From the NCBI RefSeq assembly GCF_001713355.1, contig NZ_CP016448.1, positions 1,178,001-1,242,000 of the forward strand: DNA of 64,000 bases, in the 5' to 3' direction. The position numbers were made by a program, and so were the translations under genes. The notes under the pieces were generated by a model. The model saw nothing but the letters and a program-made list of their open reading frames with translations. It was not told where the DNA came from and ran no database searches. The stretch comes from Methyloversatilis sp. RAC08. GTDB lineage: Bacteria > Pseudomonadota > Gammaproteobacteria > Burkholderiales > Rhodocyclaceae. Positions 43,764-54,100 of the stretch are shown in pieces. Every line of letters starts with the position of its first letter. The first letter of the stretch is position 1.

Positions 43764-45410
43764 TTACTGCAGATTGAATCCGGCGTAGTTCGACGCCGTC
43801 ACCTCATCGCACTTCTGGCGATAGGTGCCGACCCCACCGATGTAGGACAACAGTCGGCGCGGCTTGCCTTCGATGTTCGAACCCATGTACCAGGAGTCGG
43901 TCTTGGTCACCAGCGTCGCGTTGGCGATCTCGTCATGGTGCGCCACCCACTTGTCTTCCGTCTCCCGGGTCGGCTCGATCACCTTCAGGTCATGGCTTTC
44001 CATGTACTTGATGCAGTCGGTCACCCAGTCGACCTGCTGCTGCAGGCAGGTGGTCATGTTGCAGAACGCCGCCGACGGCGCCAGCGGCGCAGCCGTGGTG
44101 AACAGGTTGGGATAGCCGTTCACCATCAGGCCCATGGTGCTGCGGATGTCCCTGTTCCAGTCTTCGGTCAGCGAGCGGCCGCCGCGACCCCGGATGTCCA
44201 TGCGCGTCAGCGCGCCGGTGCCGGCGTCGAAACCGGTGGCCAGGATGAGCACATCCAGTTCGTGGATCTTGCCGTCGGCCGTCTTTACACCTTCCGGCGT
44301 CACGCACACGATGGGCGAGGCCTTCACGTCGACGATCTCGACATTCGGCCGCAGGAAGGCTTCGAGGAACTGCGTTTCCAGCGGCACGCGATGGGTGCCG
44401 AAACCGTAACTGGTCGGGATCAGCTTTTCGGCCAGCACCGGATCCTTGATGCGTTCGCGCATCTTCTCGCGCACGAATTCCGACACCTCGTCATTCACCT
44501 TCTGGTCGGTGAACATTTCCGGGTACAGCGTGAGCCAGAAGCTGAGCGAGCCGTCGGCCCATACCTTTTCCATCAGTTCGCGACGCGCTTCCGGCGTCAT
44601 GTCGTAGAAACTGTCGCCGGCGAAGTCGTAGTCGAACCCGGCGAAGGTGCCCTGCACGCGCTTGCGCATGTCCTGGAAACCTTGCTTCTGCGCGGCGCGG
44701 TCGCTGTCGGCGTACTTCGGGTTGCGCATCGGAATGATGTACTGCGGCGTACGCAGGAACACCTTCATGTGACCGACCTGGCTGGCAATGGTCTGGATCA
44801 CCTGGATGCCGGTCGCGCCCGTGCCGACGACGCCGACGCGCTTGCCGGCGAGCTCGACCGGCTCCTTCGGCCAGCGCGCGGTATGGAAGATCGGGCCCTT
44901 GAAGGTTTCCTGCCCCGGGAAGGTCGAGGTCAGCGGCGCCGACAGCATGCCGGCGCACGAAACGAAATACTTGGTATCGAGCACGTCGCCGGCATCGGTA
45001 CGGATCTGCCAGCGGTTCGTCGCTTCGTCGAAGCGGGCGCCGACGACGCGGGTGTTGAAGCGGATGTCCTTGCGCAGGTCGCAGCGGTCGGCGATGAAGT
45101 TCAGGTAAGCCTCGGTTTCCGGCTGGGCCGGGAAGCGCTCGCTCCAGTTCCACTCCTTCGCCAGGTCTTCCGAGAACCAGTACTGATAGATGTAGGCCTG
45201 CGAATCGACGCGTGCGCCGGGATAGCGGTTCCAGTACCAGGTGCCGCCCACGGCCGAGCCGGCTTCGATGGCCACCACGTTCAGACCCTGCTGGCGCAGC
45301 CGGTACAGCTGGTACATGCCGGCCACGCCTGCGCCGATCACCACTGCATCGAAGGTCGTTACCTTGCCCTGCACATCGGCTGCCCTGGCAGCCACGGTAG
45401 ATGTGTTCAT
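43764..45410 (-). CDS. Baeyer-Villiger monooxygenase (class B flavoprotein)
   Basis: 548 residues. The FAD site is VVIGAGVAGMYQLYRL, the NADPH site is VGVVGTGATGIQVIQT, and between them lies the Baeyer-Villiger fingerprint F-x-G-x3-H-x3-W-P in FKGPIFHTARWP. ILATGFDAGTG near the C-terminus is also typical. It should insert oxygen next to a ketone using NADPH and O2; relatives act on cyclohexanone, phenylacetone or acetone, and the substrate cannot be called here. It is transcribed as a single gene ending at a terminator. A 13-base palindrome lies 25 bases ahead of its ATG. Confidence 0.92.
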   Translation of the reverse strand: MNTSTVAARAADVQGKVTTFDAVVIGAGVAGMYQLYRLRQQGLNVVAIEAGSAVGGTWYWNRYPGARVDSQAYIYQYWFSEDLAKEWNWSERFPAQPETEAYLNFIADRCDLRKDIRFNTRVVGARFDEATNRWQIRTDAGDVLDTKYFVSCAGMLSAPLTSTFPGQETFKGPIFHTARWPKEPVELAGKRVGVVGTGATGIQVIQTIASQVGHMKVFLRTPQYIIPMRNPKYADSDRAAQKQGFQDMRKRVQGTFAGFDYDFAGDSFYDMTPEARRELMEKVWADGSLSFWLTLYPEMFTDQKVNDEVSEFVREKMRERIKDPVLAEKLIPTSYGFGTHRVPLETQFLEAFLRPNVEIVDVKASPIVCVTPEGVKTADGKIHELDVLILATGFDAGTGALTRMDIRGRGGRSLTEDWNRDIRSTMGLMVNGYPNLFTTAAPLAPSAAFCNMTTCLQQQVDWVTDCIKYMESHDLKVIEPTRETEDKWVAHHDEIANATLVTKTDSWYMGSNIEGKPRRLLSYIGGVGTYRQKCDEVTASNYAGFNLQ

Positions 45411-45767
45411 CTCTTCTCCTCCTCTTATGGGTCTGTGAGCCGCTCACTGGCGCGCCGCAGGTGGTGCAAGACTAACCGTACCACCGGACGAATGCCATTG
45501 AAGCCGGACTGTAGCGGCCCTGCGCGCCGCACGGCATGACCACAAGAGGCGATCGCTTGAACGAACCGGGCGGCGATGTTTCACGCAGCCGGCGTACGAA
45601 CATATGCGTATTGCCTCGCAGTACATCCTCTGAACACAATGCACACGGCAGGCATGGCGCATATTCGGCCCCGATCCGGGCACCGTGACGACCGGGTACC
45701 TGCACGATCCGCTGCACAAAGGCTGGCGGCATCGGTCACCGTTCCTTATGCCGCCGGAGATGCCGAC
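45411..45767. other. Divergent intergenic region between monooxygenase and PEP-CTERM genes
   Basis: 357 bases without a gene. It holds the palindrome at 45435-45447, and on the plus strand TGGCGCATATTCGGCC (45655-45670), which keeps the GG-N10-GC spacing of sigma-54 promoters but has a poor -12 block. GGAG precedes the PEP-CTERM ATG by nine bases. I see no RNA gene. Open frames in it are short and lack coding character. Confidence 0.5.
45435..45447. promoter_or_regulatory. Perfect inverted repeat GTGAG-N3-CTCAC upstream of the monooxygenase
   Basis: GTGAGCCGCTCAC is a perfect 6+1+6 palindrome, 25 bases upstream of the monooxygenase start and about 320 bases upstream of the PEP-CTERM gene at 45768. 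Its outer half-sites are identical to those at 24513-24525 near another PEP-CTERM gene. It could be an operator for the monooxygenase or a distant activator site for the PEP-CTERM gene. Confidence 0.4.
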
Positions 45768-46553
45768 ATGAAATCGATCACCTTGATGGTCTGCCTTGCA
45801 TGCACCCTGGCCGGCGCAGTGCGCGATGCAGCCGCTGCGCCCATCGTCGTCAGCACCCTGCCGTCGTGGAACGGCAGCGCCAGCATCGGCGACTTCGGCT
45901 CTTCAGGGTTCTCCGCGTGGGGACAGTTCTTCGTCGCACCGACGGGCACCAACCGCCTCATCGACTTCACCTTCCTGCTGAGTGACGGGGTCCACGGCAG
46001 CAACACGAATCCGGTGCCGGTCGTGATGCAGGCGCATCTGGTGCAGTACAACCCGCTCACCCGCTTCATCGTCGGCCCGACGCTGTACAGCAGCGCCGAG
46101 ATCACTGTCCCGGTCACGTCCGCACTGCAGTTCGAACTGTACAGGTTCGACATCGATGCGGCGATCATCGCCGGCAGCACCTACATGATGTTTCTGTTCG
46201 CGAACAATTTCGAGCTGGAGATCCCCGACGATTCGCGACTGCGGCTGGCCACCGCAGGCAGCGACCTCCCAGGCGGCTCCTACAACATTCCGGCTTCCGC
46301 ATTCGCCGACCTCGACACCGCACTCGCCTCACAGTGGCGATTCACCGCAGGAACCGACCTCGCCTTCTCGGCAACCTTCGACAATCGCCCGACCGCCCCG
46401 ATACCGGAACCCGACGGCCTGTTGCTGCTGGCAACGGCGGGCGCGGCAGGACTGTGGGCAGCGCGGCGGCGGCCGGCTCGCGCGAAGGGACCGTCCACAT
46501 CGGTGGCGCCGGATGAGCCTGACCGCGCGGTCGCAGGAGCGCCTTCGAAATGA
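45768..46553 (+). CDS. PEP-CTERM sorting domain protein with extended C-terminal tail
   Basis: 261 residues. Signal peptide (ITLMVCLACTLAGAVRDAAAA), a beta-rich domain of about 180 residues (choice-of-anchor type by appearance), then IPEPDGLLLLATAGAAGLWAARRRP. Unlike most members it does not stop at the Arg cluster but runs on for about 24 more residues (ARAKGPSTSVAPDEPDRA and beyond). The start has GGAG nine bases upstream. The stop overlaps the ATG of the next PEP-CTERM gene (ATGA), so the two are made together. No enzymatic motif seen. Confidence 0.85.
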   Translation: MKSITLMVCLACTLAGAVRDAAAAPIVVSTLPSWNGSASIGDFGSSGFSAWGQFFVAPTGTNRLIDFTFLLSDGVHGSNTNPVPVVMQAHLVQYNPLTRFIVGPTLYSSAEITVPVTSALQFELYRFDIDAAIIAGSTYMMFLFANNFELEIPDDSRLRLATAGSDLPGGSYNIPASAFADLDTALASQWRFTAGTDLAFSATFDNRPTAPIPEPDGLLLLATAGAAGLWAARRRPARAKGPSTSVAPDEPDRAVAGAPSK

Positions 46554-48271
46554 CTCAAGCACACTGGCTGCGGCGCCTGCTTGCCGTGGCACTGCTCCAG
46601 GCAGCAGGTTCGGCGGCGCTGGCCGCCGATGTCACGTGGGCCACGCCCGGCAGCGGCTTCTGGGACGATCCGGCCCACTGGCCGGGCGCGGCGCTGCCGA
46701 CCGGCGCCGACGACGTCACGGTCGATCTCGGCAGCGCGGTCGCCGTCGTGCGGCAGCTGCCGGGAGCGCCGTCCTCCCCCCTGTCCCGCTACACCGTCGC
46801 CAGCCTGCTGGCGAAGTCGCCGTTCGAACACGCCGGGGGCTCGCTGCTGGTCAGGGGCGACGCCACCTTCGAGGACACCTTCAACTGGAGCGGCGGTGTC
46901 ATTCATGTGGACAGCTCGATTCCGAGCGGTACCTGGACCTTCCGGAAGGGCCTGCACCTGACTGCACCCGGGCTGGTGGGCATGAACGCAGGCGCGGTCG
47001 AACTGCAGGGCACGTCGATCATCGAAGGCGGCGTCGGCATCCTGTTCGGCGCCGTGCCGGTGCACATCGCATCGGGCGCGACCCTGGACATCCGGTCGGG
47101 CGACCGGTTTGCCGTGCAGAGCAGCCTGATCAACGACGGCACCATCGACCGCAGCGCCGGCACCGGCACATTCGAAATCTTCCTACGCGGCGGCGGCAAT
47201 CAGGGCGCGGTGCGCAACCGCACCGGCGTGCTGTCCTTCATCAGCGGATTCGATACGCTCACGCACGCAGGCAGCTTCTCGGTCGATGCCGGCGCGGAAC
47301 TGCGCTTCTCGGGCGCGCACAGCTTCGCGAACACCCTCTCCGGTACGGGAAACGTCACCTTCTCCCAGTTCCAAGACTTCACCGTTGACGCCGCCCGCTT
47401 CGCGCTCGACGGGACGGTCACGCTGGAGAACGGCGCCAAGGGCATCTGGAGCGGTGACGGCAGCATCCGGAACCTGCGCTTCAATAGCGCGAACTTCCTG
47501 CCGCAGGGGCAGGTGACCGTCATCAACCGGGCACGGGTCGACGGCATCGGTTTCGTCATCGGCGGCGCGGGCAGCCGCACACGGTTTGCCGACGGACTGG
47601 ACCTTCATGGCAACTTCATCGTCAATTCGGGGCTGGTCGAACTGGGCGGCGATACCGTGGTGCAAGGCAATGTGGGGCTCGGCGTCGGCAATGACGCCAC
47701 GCTGACCGTGCTGTCCGGCGCCTCGCTGCGGGTCACCAACGATGCCACGCCCACCGGCACCGGTGGCATCTTCGGCCCCGGGCGGTTCGTCAATCAGGGT
47801 ATCGTCCAGCGCGACACGGGCACCGGCGAGTTTGCATTCAGCATGAGCGAGTTCGTCAATGAGGGCCGCCTCGTGCTGAAGTCCGGCCGGGTGTCTGCGG
47901 CCGTCGATTTCCAGCAGACCGCCGACGGCACGCTGGCGGTGGATCTGGGCGGCTTCGCGGGGCCGTTTGCCGTGGCCGGCGATGCCCGTCTCGACGGCCT
48001 GCTCGAAGTCCGCTTCGCCGACGGATTCCTGCCCGCACTCGGTGACACCTTCGAACTGATGACCTTCGGTGCGCGCAGCGGCGCCTTCGCGCTCTCCACC
48101 GCGGGCGAAGCGGCGCGCGCCGGCTACACCTATGCGCTGCACTTCGGCGAGCACACGCTGGGTCTTGAAGTCACCGGTCTGGCAGCGCCGATTCCCGAGC
48201 CGGCGACCCATGCGCTGTTCGCGGCGGGGTTGGCGCTGGTGCTTGGGATAAAGCGTCGGTCGAGCGGGTGA
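46550..48271 (+). CDS. PEP-CTERM sorting domain protein, beta-helical repeats
   Basis: 573 residues. Signal peptide (LLAVALLQAAGSAALAA), then about 500 residues rich in Gly, Thr and Val with repeated short strands of the kind GDATFEDTFNWSGGVIHVD and GSFSVDAGAELRFSGAHSF, suggesting a beta-helix or passenger-like rod. The C-terminus IPEPATHALFAAGLALVLGIKRRSSG is a full sorting signal. It probably forms an extended surface or matrix protein. It is translationally coupled to the preceding PEP-CTERM gene. Confidence 0.88.
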   Translation: MTQAHWLRRLLAVALLQAAGSAALAADVTWATPGSGFWDDPAHWPGAALPTGADDVTVDLGSAVAVVRQLPGAPSSPLSRYTVASLLAKSPFEHAGGSLLVRGDATFEDTFNWSGGVIHVDSSIPSGTWTFRKGLHLTAPGLVGMNAGAVELQGTSIIEGGVGILFGAVPVHIASGATLDIRSGDRFAVQSSLINDGTIDRSAGTGTFEIFLRGGGNQGAVRNRTGVLSFISGFDTLTHAGSFSVDAGAELRFSGAHSFANTLSGTGNVTFSQFQDFTVDAARFALDGTVTLENGAKGIWSGDGSIRNLRFNSANFLPQGQVTVINRARVDGIGFVIGGAGSRTRFADGLDLHGNFIVNSGLVELGGDTVVQGNVGLGVGNDATLTVLSGASLRVTNDATPTGTGGIFGPGRFVNQGIVQRDTGTGEFAFSMSEFVNEGRLVLKSGRVSAAVDFQQTADGTLAVDLGGFAGPFAVAGDARLDGLLEVRFADGFLPALGDTFELMTFGARSGAFALSTAGEAARAGYTYALHFGEHTLGLEVTGLAAPIPEPATHALFAAGLALVLGIKRRSSG

Positions 48272-48277
48272 AGCGGC

Positions 48278-48293
48278 TGGCGTCGTGGCTGCA
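48278..48293 (+). promoter_or_regulatory. Possible sigma-54 promoter ahead of a PEP-CTERM gene
   Basis: TGGCGTCGTGGCTGCA has TGGC and TGCA blocks at the exact sigma-54 spacing but differs at four other consensus positions. Transcription would start near 48305, leaving a long leader of about 138 bases before the ATG at 48443. It is listed because two other PEP-CTERM genes here have better matches. Confidence 0.25.
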
Positions 48294-48442
48294 TCGGCGA
48301 CGGACTTCGGCTGCGGGCAAGCGCCATTTTCGCGGGACGGTGGGCGGTGATGCGACGATCGGATGCATGTGATCGACCACATTCCTGTACATGTCGTGGC
48401 GGTGACCTACACTGAAGTCAGTCAGTCCGGGGAGTCGCCAGC

Positions 48443-49366
48443 ATGCGAATTGCCATTGCAAGCTCGTCCATCGCGGCCCTCTTCGCGATTGCCAGCCCGA
48501 CCGTACATGCCGCAACCGCCTCCGTGTATGCGCACGTCGAGACGAAATACGAGCCGAACGTCATCGGTCCCGGCAACACGTCCTGCACCACCAACAACGA
48601 CACGCGCGAGTGCAATCGCTTGCTCGACCAGCCGCTGCTGGTCAGCGACCCGGATGGCGTATCGACCGGCAGCCAGCTGCTGCGCGAAGTGTATGCACCG
48701 GGCAATACCAGCGGCTCTCCGAACTTCCGGCTGACCGGCGATGCCTTCGCACTCGCGCTGCCGGGTTCGCTGCACGCCTCGGTCATGGTCGAAGTCACCG
48801 GCACGGGTGGCGCCTTCGTGCCCGGCATCAGCGGCTACGGTTATGCGGCGGTCGAAGACCGCATCAGGATCCGGTCTTCGACACTCGCCAACGGAACGGC
48901 CGTCACACTGAGCACCGTATTCAACATCACCGGCATCGGCGAGGGCACGCTGTATCTGAACGTGGTCGCCAGACGCGACGGCATCGAGACGGTCCTGTTC
49001 GGCGATACCGAATCGTCCAACAGCGCGCAAAGAAGCATTGCGGGCATGGGTGGCTCGTTCATCGCCTACATCGGAGAAACGCTGGACGTCGACTACAGCC
49101 TGCGCGCCTCGACCGGTGTCAGCACTGCCGCCTGGCAGGCGGACGAAGTGGCGAACGGTCGCACATCGCATTCGAGCTATGGCAACTCCGCGTACCTGTA
49201 TTTCGCTTCGGCCGACCCCGCCGTCGATGTCTACATCGATGGCGTGGGCGGCTACGACTACGTGCAGCCGCCCGCCATTCCCGAGCCGCACATGGCACTG
49301 CTCATGCTGCTGGGCCTGGCCGTAGTGGGCACGCGCGCGCTGCAGCGCCGGCGCAACACACCCTGA
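48443..49366 (+). CDS. PEP-CTERM sorting domain protein
   Basis: 307 residues. Signal peptide (IAIASSSIAALFAIASPTVHA), a beta-rich domain with two Cys (NTSCTTNNDTRECNR, possible disulfide) and the sorting signal IPEPHMALLMLLGLAVVGTRALQRRRN. The ATG has GGGGAG eight bases upstream. It lies 171 bases after the preceding PEP-CTERM pair and converges with a further PEP-CTERM gene. No function can be assigned beyond a probable exosortase A substrate. Confidence 0.87.
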   Translation: MRIAIASSSIAALFAIASPTVHAATASVYAHVETKYEPNVIGPGNTSCTTNNDTRECNRLLDQPLLVSDPDGVSTGSQLLREVYAPGNTSGSPNFRLTGDAFALALPGSLHASVMVEVTGTGGAFVPGISGYGYAAVEDRIRIRSSTLANGTAVTLSTVFNITGIGEGTLYLNVVARRDGIETVLFGDTESSNSAQRSIAGMGGSFIAYIGETLDVDYSLRASTGVSTAAWQADEVANGRTSHSSYGNSAYLYFASADPAVDVYIDGVGGYDYVQPPAIPEPHMALLMLLGLAVVGTRALQRRRNTP

Positions 49367-49500
49367 CCTTGCCCGGACACGGTGCCCGATCGGCGCGCTG
49401 TGATCGCCTCAGGCGCGCTTCGGAGTGGGACGAACCTCTTTACCGGCACTGCGTTGCTGCAACGTTCGGCGCCGGACGGATGTCCTGCTGGAAACCCGGG

Positions 49501-50967
49501 TCAGATCCGTTGTCTGCGCACCGCCAGCCCCAGCACGAGCAGACCCGCGCACAGCAGGCCTGCTGTGCGGGGCTCCGGCACCGCACTCAGCACGAAAGTG
49601 CCGCCGTCGACCGACTGGAAACCGCCCAGCGCGAATTCGTTGTCGAACACGGGGATTTCCAGTGCGTTGGAGGCGGACGACCACTGAAACACGGGGCCGT
49701 ACCGGGCATTGAGGAACTGCCCGCGACGATCGGATCCGAAATAGGACACGTCATAGCTCGCGCGGGCGAACAGCTCCAGCAAGGTCAGATCGAGGGACGC
49801 GCCGAACGTGATGCCGGTCCGGTTGGACAGCGTCGCATCGACAAGGAACCGGGCATCCACCGTCACATCGCCCCCCAGCACGGCGATCGCCGGGAGTTCG
49901 TCGATCCGGCCGATCCATTGCGTCATTTCGCCGATATTCTCCAGCCGCACAGCCTCACTGAAGCTGAGCTGCATGAGCACGTCGCCGGACACCTCGAAGC
50001 TCTGTTGCAGCCCGACGGTCAGTGCAGCGTCCAGATCCACAACTTCGTAACCGAAATCGATGTCGATGACGCCGAAATCCCTGCGCAGCCGCGTCCCCAG
50101 TACGTCCGATCCGCTCAGCAGAAACTGGTCCACGTCGATATCCGCGGTGAGCAGCGTTGTCTGGCCTGCACCGGTCAGCGTATCGGTGCCGAGCGCACCG
50201 TTCGCCGACACCCGCCAGTCGCCGGCGGTCACGTTCGTGGAGCCGTTCAGGGCGGCAGCAGGCAGCGTGTAGACACTGCCGACGCCGCCCACGTCTCCGG
50301 CTCCGATGATGCGCAGTCGGCCGCTGTCATCGCGGTTGAAGGACACGATTTCCTTGCGCACATCGACATTGGCCAGCGTGGTGGTCAGGCGATAGTCGTG
50401 GTCGCCGAGATCACGTGCAGTCTCAAACCGGATGAAACTCTGCGCATACGCGTCCAGAATACCATCCACCCAGGCCGATGCGTTGGCCGGGCGGGTCGCA
50501 AAGGCGCTGCTGCCGCGGGTGCTGGCGACCGCCTCGAGCTGGAAATATTCACCCCGGACGATCGGCCCGGGCGCGGAAATGGCGATGGCGTAGTCAAGGT
50601 TCGCATCGATGGAGCCGCCATGAATGTTGGCGCCGACTTCGATGCCCGCCGTCAGCTCCGTGGTGAGGGAAAAGTACGGATTCACGTACCAGTCGAAGTC
50701 GGGCAGCACCTTGATTTCAACCTTGCCCGACACCGCATTCGGGTTGTAGACATTGGTCTTGCGCGGTGATGTGGCGCCGAAGAACTGGGCGTAGCTGAAA
50801 TCGAACGCATCGCCTTCGCTCCAGATGCTCTGGCCGGCGGTGTTGAACGACACGTTCTGTGTGAGCAGTTCAAGCGCTCGGGCGTCGGATGCCGCGACGC
50901 CTGCAAGCAGTCCGGCCATCAGCGTCGCAAGGGCGCGACTGCGGCTGCATAAAGGATTGATCTTCAT
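49501..50967 (-). CDS. PEP-CTERM sorting domain protein, large beta-rich
   Basis: 488 residues. Signal peptide ending ASDARA, then ELLTQNVSFNTAGQSIWSEG and a long domain with many aromatic-alternating strands; the C-terminus VPEPRTAGLLCAGLLVLGLAVRRQRI is the sorting signal. GGAG lies seven bases before the ATG. It is the only one of the four clustered PEP-CTERM genes on the minus strand and lies downstream of the BTAD-type regulator gene, with a tandem 11-base repeat in between. Confidence 0.87.
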   Translation of the reverse strand: MKINPLCSRSRALATLMAGLLAGVAASDARALELLTQNVSFNTAGQSIWSEGDAFDFSYAQFFGATSPRKTNVYNPNAVSGKVEIKVLPDFDWYVNPYFSLTTELTAGIEVGANIHGGSIDANLDYAIAISAPGPIVRGEYFQLEAVASTRGSSAFATRPANASAWVDGILDAYAQSFIRFETARDLGDHDYRLTTTLANVDVRKEIVSFNRDDSGRLRIIGAGDVGGVGSVYTLPAAALNGSTNVTAGDWRVSANGALGTDTLTGAGQTTLLTADIDVDQFLLSGSDVLGTRLRRDFGVIDIDFGYEVVDLDAALTVGLQQSFEVSGDVLMQLSFSEAVRLENIGEMTQWIGRIDELPAIAVLGGDVTVDARFLVDATLSNRTGITFGASLDLTLLELFARASYDVSYFGSDRRGQFLNARYGPVFQWSSASNALEIPVFDNEFALGGFQSVDGGTFVLSAVPEPRTAGLLCAGLLVLGLAVRRQRI

Positions 50968-51045
50968 TGTGGTCTCCAGAGTCCGGTGGGCACATCGACC
51001 GAGCAGACGACAGCGCGGTGCGGGATTCAACAATGAAGCACAGGT

Positions 51046-51068
51046 CGTTAGTTGCGCGTTAGTTTGCG
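51046..51068. repeat. Tandem 11-12 base direct repeat upstream of a PEP-CTERM gene
   Basis: CGTTAGTTGCG is followed at once by CGTTAGTTTGCG, about 80-100 bases ahead of the PEP-CTERM start at 50967. In the direction of that gene the unit reads CGCAAACTAACG. A related 12-mer, CGCTAACTAAAG (10 of 12 identical), lies 70 bases upstream of the PYP gene at 57573 in the same orientation. SARP-type regulators bind direct repeats with a period of about 11 bases, and such a regulator is encoded next door. Confidence 0.4.
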
Positions 51069-51102
51069 GAGATCGCGCTGTTATTTTTTTATCTCATTGA
51101 TT

Positions 51103-54100
51103 TTATTTGCTTCCTTCTCGGGGCAAATGCAGTCCGGCCGAGAATCCGGCACGATCGATGTCGGCCGGCAGATCATTCAGCACCCGCGCCAGCCGACGTT
51201 CGCCGCGTGTGCGGCGACCGCTCGCCATCCACCACAGCGCCTGCAGATACCTCACGCGCGGCCGTGCGGCTGGCAGCAGGCGCGCAAACCGCAAGGCACG
51301 CCCGATCAGGCCTTCGCCGGCCGCGACCAGGGCGCGTCGATCGCCGGTCTCATGATGCGCCACCACCACCAGCGCCATGGCACAGCCGGTGAAGCCGTTC
51401 AGGGCATAGATGGACGTCATCGTTGCCCGGTCGAACACGCGGCAGAAGGTGTCGATCGATGACAGCGCCTCTGCCTTGCGCCCGGTTCGCGCAAACCACC
51501 AGGCGAGCACGCCGTGGCGGAGAAGCTGGGTATTCGGGTCCACCACCCTGGCCGCCAGCCTGTCGATGGTGTGCAGGTCCACATGCGGCGTCGAGGCCGC
51601 GACGCGAAGGTCCATCGTGCACAAGGCGAGCAGCCCCCAGAGTTCAGACGCGGCCTCGCGGACACGCCGTCCTTCCTCGCACAGCGTGAGCATATGCGTG
51701 CGGGCCGTTTCGAGCCGACCTGCGAAATCGTTGGCATAGGACATCAGGGCCGTGCATTCGCCCCAGTTCCTGTACTGACGCAGCCGCCAGAAGATGTCGG
51801 CACCCGTCTGTCCGTGCCCCCGAGCGGCGTCCAGGTCGCCACCGGCAAGCCGGTAGAGACAGAGCTGCTCGTGGGTCCACGCCTGCTCGGCCATTCCGGC
51901 TTGATCCAGGCACCGCTCCGCCCTGGCCGCATAGCGCGCGGCCTCTGACTTGAACGGCGTGTAACTGAGCACGAGCGCACCGGAGGCAAGATGCTCGGGG
52001 CGACTGCCGGCGCGCACGATGTTGATCGAACGCAGGGAGCTTGCGACGAATCTCGGCCTGTCGCCTTCGAAGAAATAGACCTGCGCAAGCCTGTTGTGGG
52101 CACGGGAAACGAGCACTTCGGCGTCGGCATCGAGGTTCCCGTGCCGCCACCAGCGACCGTTCAGCGTACGCGCGAACTCTCGCAGCATGTGCCGGTTCGG
52201 CGAGCCCTGCTCCATGTCGATGTCACCCTGCCGGGCCAGGCACTCGAGCGCCGCGGCGCGGCACTCCGCATGACGACCGAGCTGGAAGAAAACATCGCTG
52301 AGCCAGAGTTGCCAGCTCGAAGCGCAAGCCGATGGCAATCCCTGCATGGCGAGTGCCCGCTGCAGCAGACCGGCAAGTTCGTCGAACCAGCCCTGCATCC
52401 GGTACAGGGCACACAGCCCGGGCAGCAGGCGCGCAAGCGCGTCAATGGCCCCGGAACTCACGAGATGGTCGAACACCACTCGCAGATTGCCTTGTTCCGC
52501 GCGCAGCGCGTCCAGCGCGACGGTGTCCGCATGGGCCTCGAATCGCTGATGGCCAGCCTGCAGAAGCGCCAGAAAGTGCCGCGCATGGGCATCACGCACG
52601 GCTCCGTTCGCCCCGGAATGCAGCAACTTGCGCTCCCCGAAATCGCGCAGCAGCGGATGTACGTCGAGCCGCCCATGGCGAGCGGGCTGCAGCAGCGACT
52701 TGGCGGTGAGGCCCGCGAGGATCGTGAGCGTGCCACCACAGAAAGCCAGGGCGGAGTCAGGCGTGAAGCCACCCCGGCACATGCACAGGGCGCTGAGTAC
52801 TTGCTGCTCCGCCGGTTCCAGCAGACGCCACGAATGATCGAACACCGAAGCCATGTCGCTGTGGCGGGGATTCTCCGGCAACGTGGCCGGCGCCTCGCCG
52901 AGCACGTGAGCGCCCGCACAAAGTCGATCGGCCACGTCCCGGCACGACAGGGTTGCGAGCCAGCGGGCCGCCAGCACCAGACCGAGCGGATACCCCTCGA
53001 CTGCGCGGCATATCCGCAGGACGTGAACGCCGTCTGCGTCCGCATCGAAGCCGGGCTGCTGGCGACGCGCGAGTTCGCAGAACAGGCTGGGTGCGGGCGC
53101 GCTGCGCAGTTCCGGTGTCCAACGCTCGGTATCCGGGAACGGCAGGCCGCAAAGCCTGACGATCCACTCGGTCGCCAGCCCCAACTGATGCCGGCTGGTG
53201 ACCAGAATGCGCAGGCCGGTGGCATGGCGGGCAAGCGTCGCCACCAGATCGCGTGCGTCGGCCACCTGCTCGAAGTTGTCGAGAATCAGCAGCTGCCGAC
53301 CTGGTGCGAGCACTTCAAGCAACGATTCGCGCTCGCGCCCCGCTGGCAGGGCGATGCCCAGCGCAGCCGCCACCCGGTGCGCGACCAGCGCCGCGCACTC
53401 GGCACCGGTCTGCGGCGCCAGATCGGACAGGTCCACGAAGCACGCGCCATCCGCAAAATGCGCGGACAGCAGCGCACCCACGGCCAGTGCAAGATGTGTC
53501 TTGCCGATACCGCCCGGGCCGACCAGGGTGACCACACGCGCCTCGGCGCTGGACAGCAACGATACGATGCGCGCCTGCTCTTCGCTACGCCCGACCCACG
53601 GGAGGGTTTCGTCCAGCGTCACCCTGCGCACTGGCAGCGTCTGCGCGCCAGACGTGCCGACGGCCGTCATGCAGGCCGCGGGTGCGGCATCGACAGCGCT
53701 GTCCGCATGCAGCGCAGACTCGTAAAGTGCGAGCGTGTCGGCATCGGGCGCCGCATCGAGCTCGCGCCGCAAGGCCTTTGCACACGCCTCGTACTGGGCA
53801 ATCGCCGACGCCGGCTGCCCCATGTCGATGTAGCTCCGGATCAACGCCTGATGATGGGGTTCGGACCAGGGCGCAATCGACAGGCAGCGCCGAAGCACCT
53901 CCGCCTCGCCCCGATGATCGCCGGCGGCACGCAGCGCAGTGGCGGCTTCATCGAGACGTCCAAGATATTTACCGCCCAGGGTTTCGCGCTGCAGTGAAAG
54001 CCAGTCCTCGAAATCCGGCGCCTTTCGCAGACGCAATCCACCCAGGAAATTCTCGATGCGCAGCGCAAGCAACGTGGGGATGCTCTCCCCGACTGCGGAC

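Noticed and set aside
43629-45539. Long open frame on the plus strand (about 636 codons)
   Set aside because: It is antisense to the Baeyer-Villiger monooxygenase, whose FAD, NADPH and FxGxxxHxxxWP motifs are intact. The plus frame has no ribosome site or domain; GC-rich third positions keep the opposite frame open.
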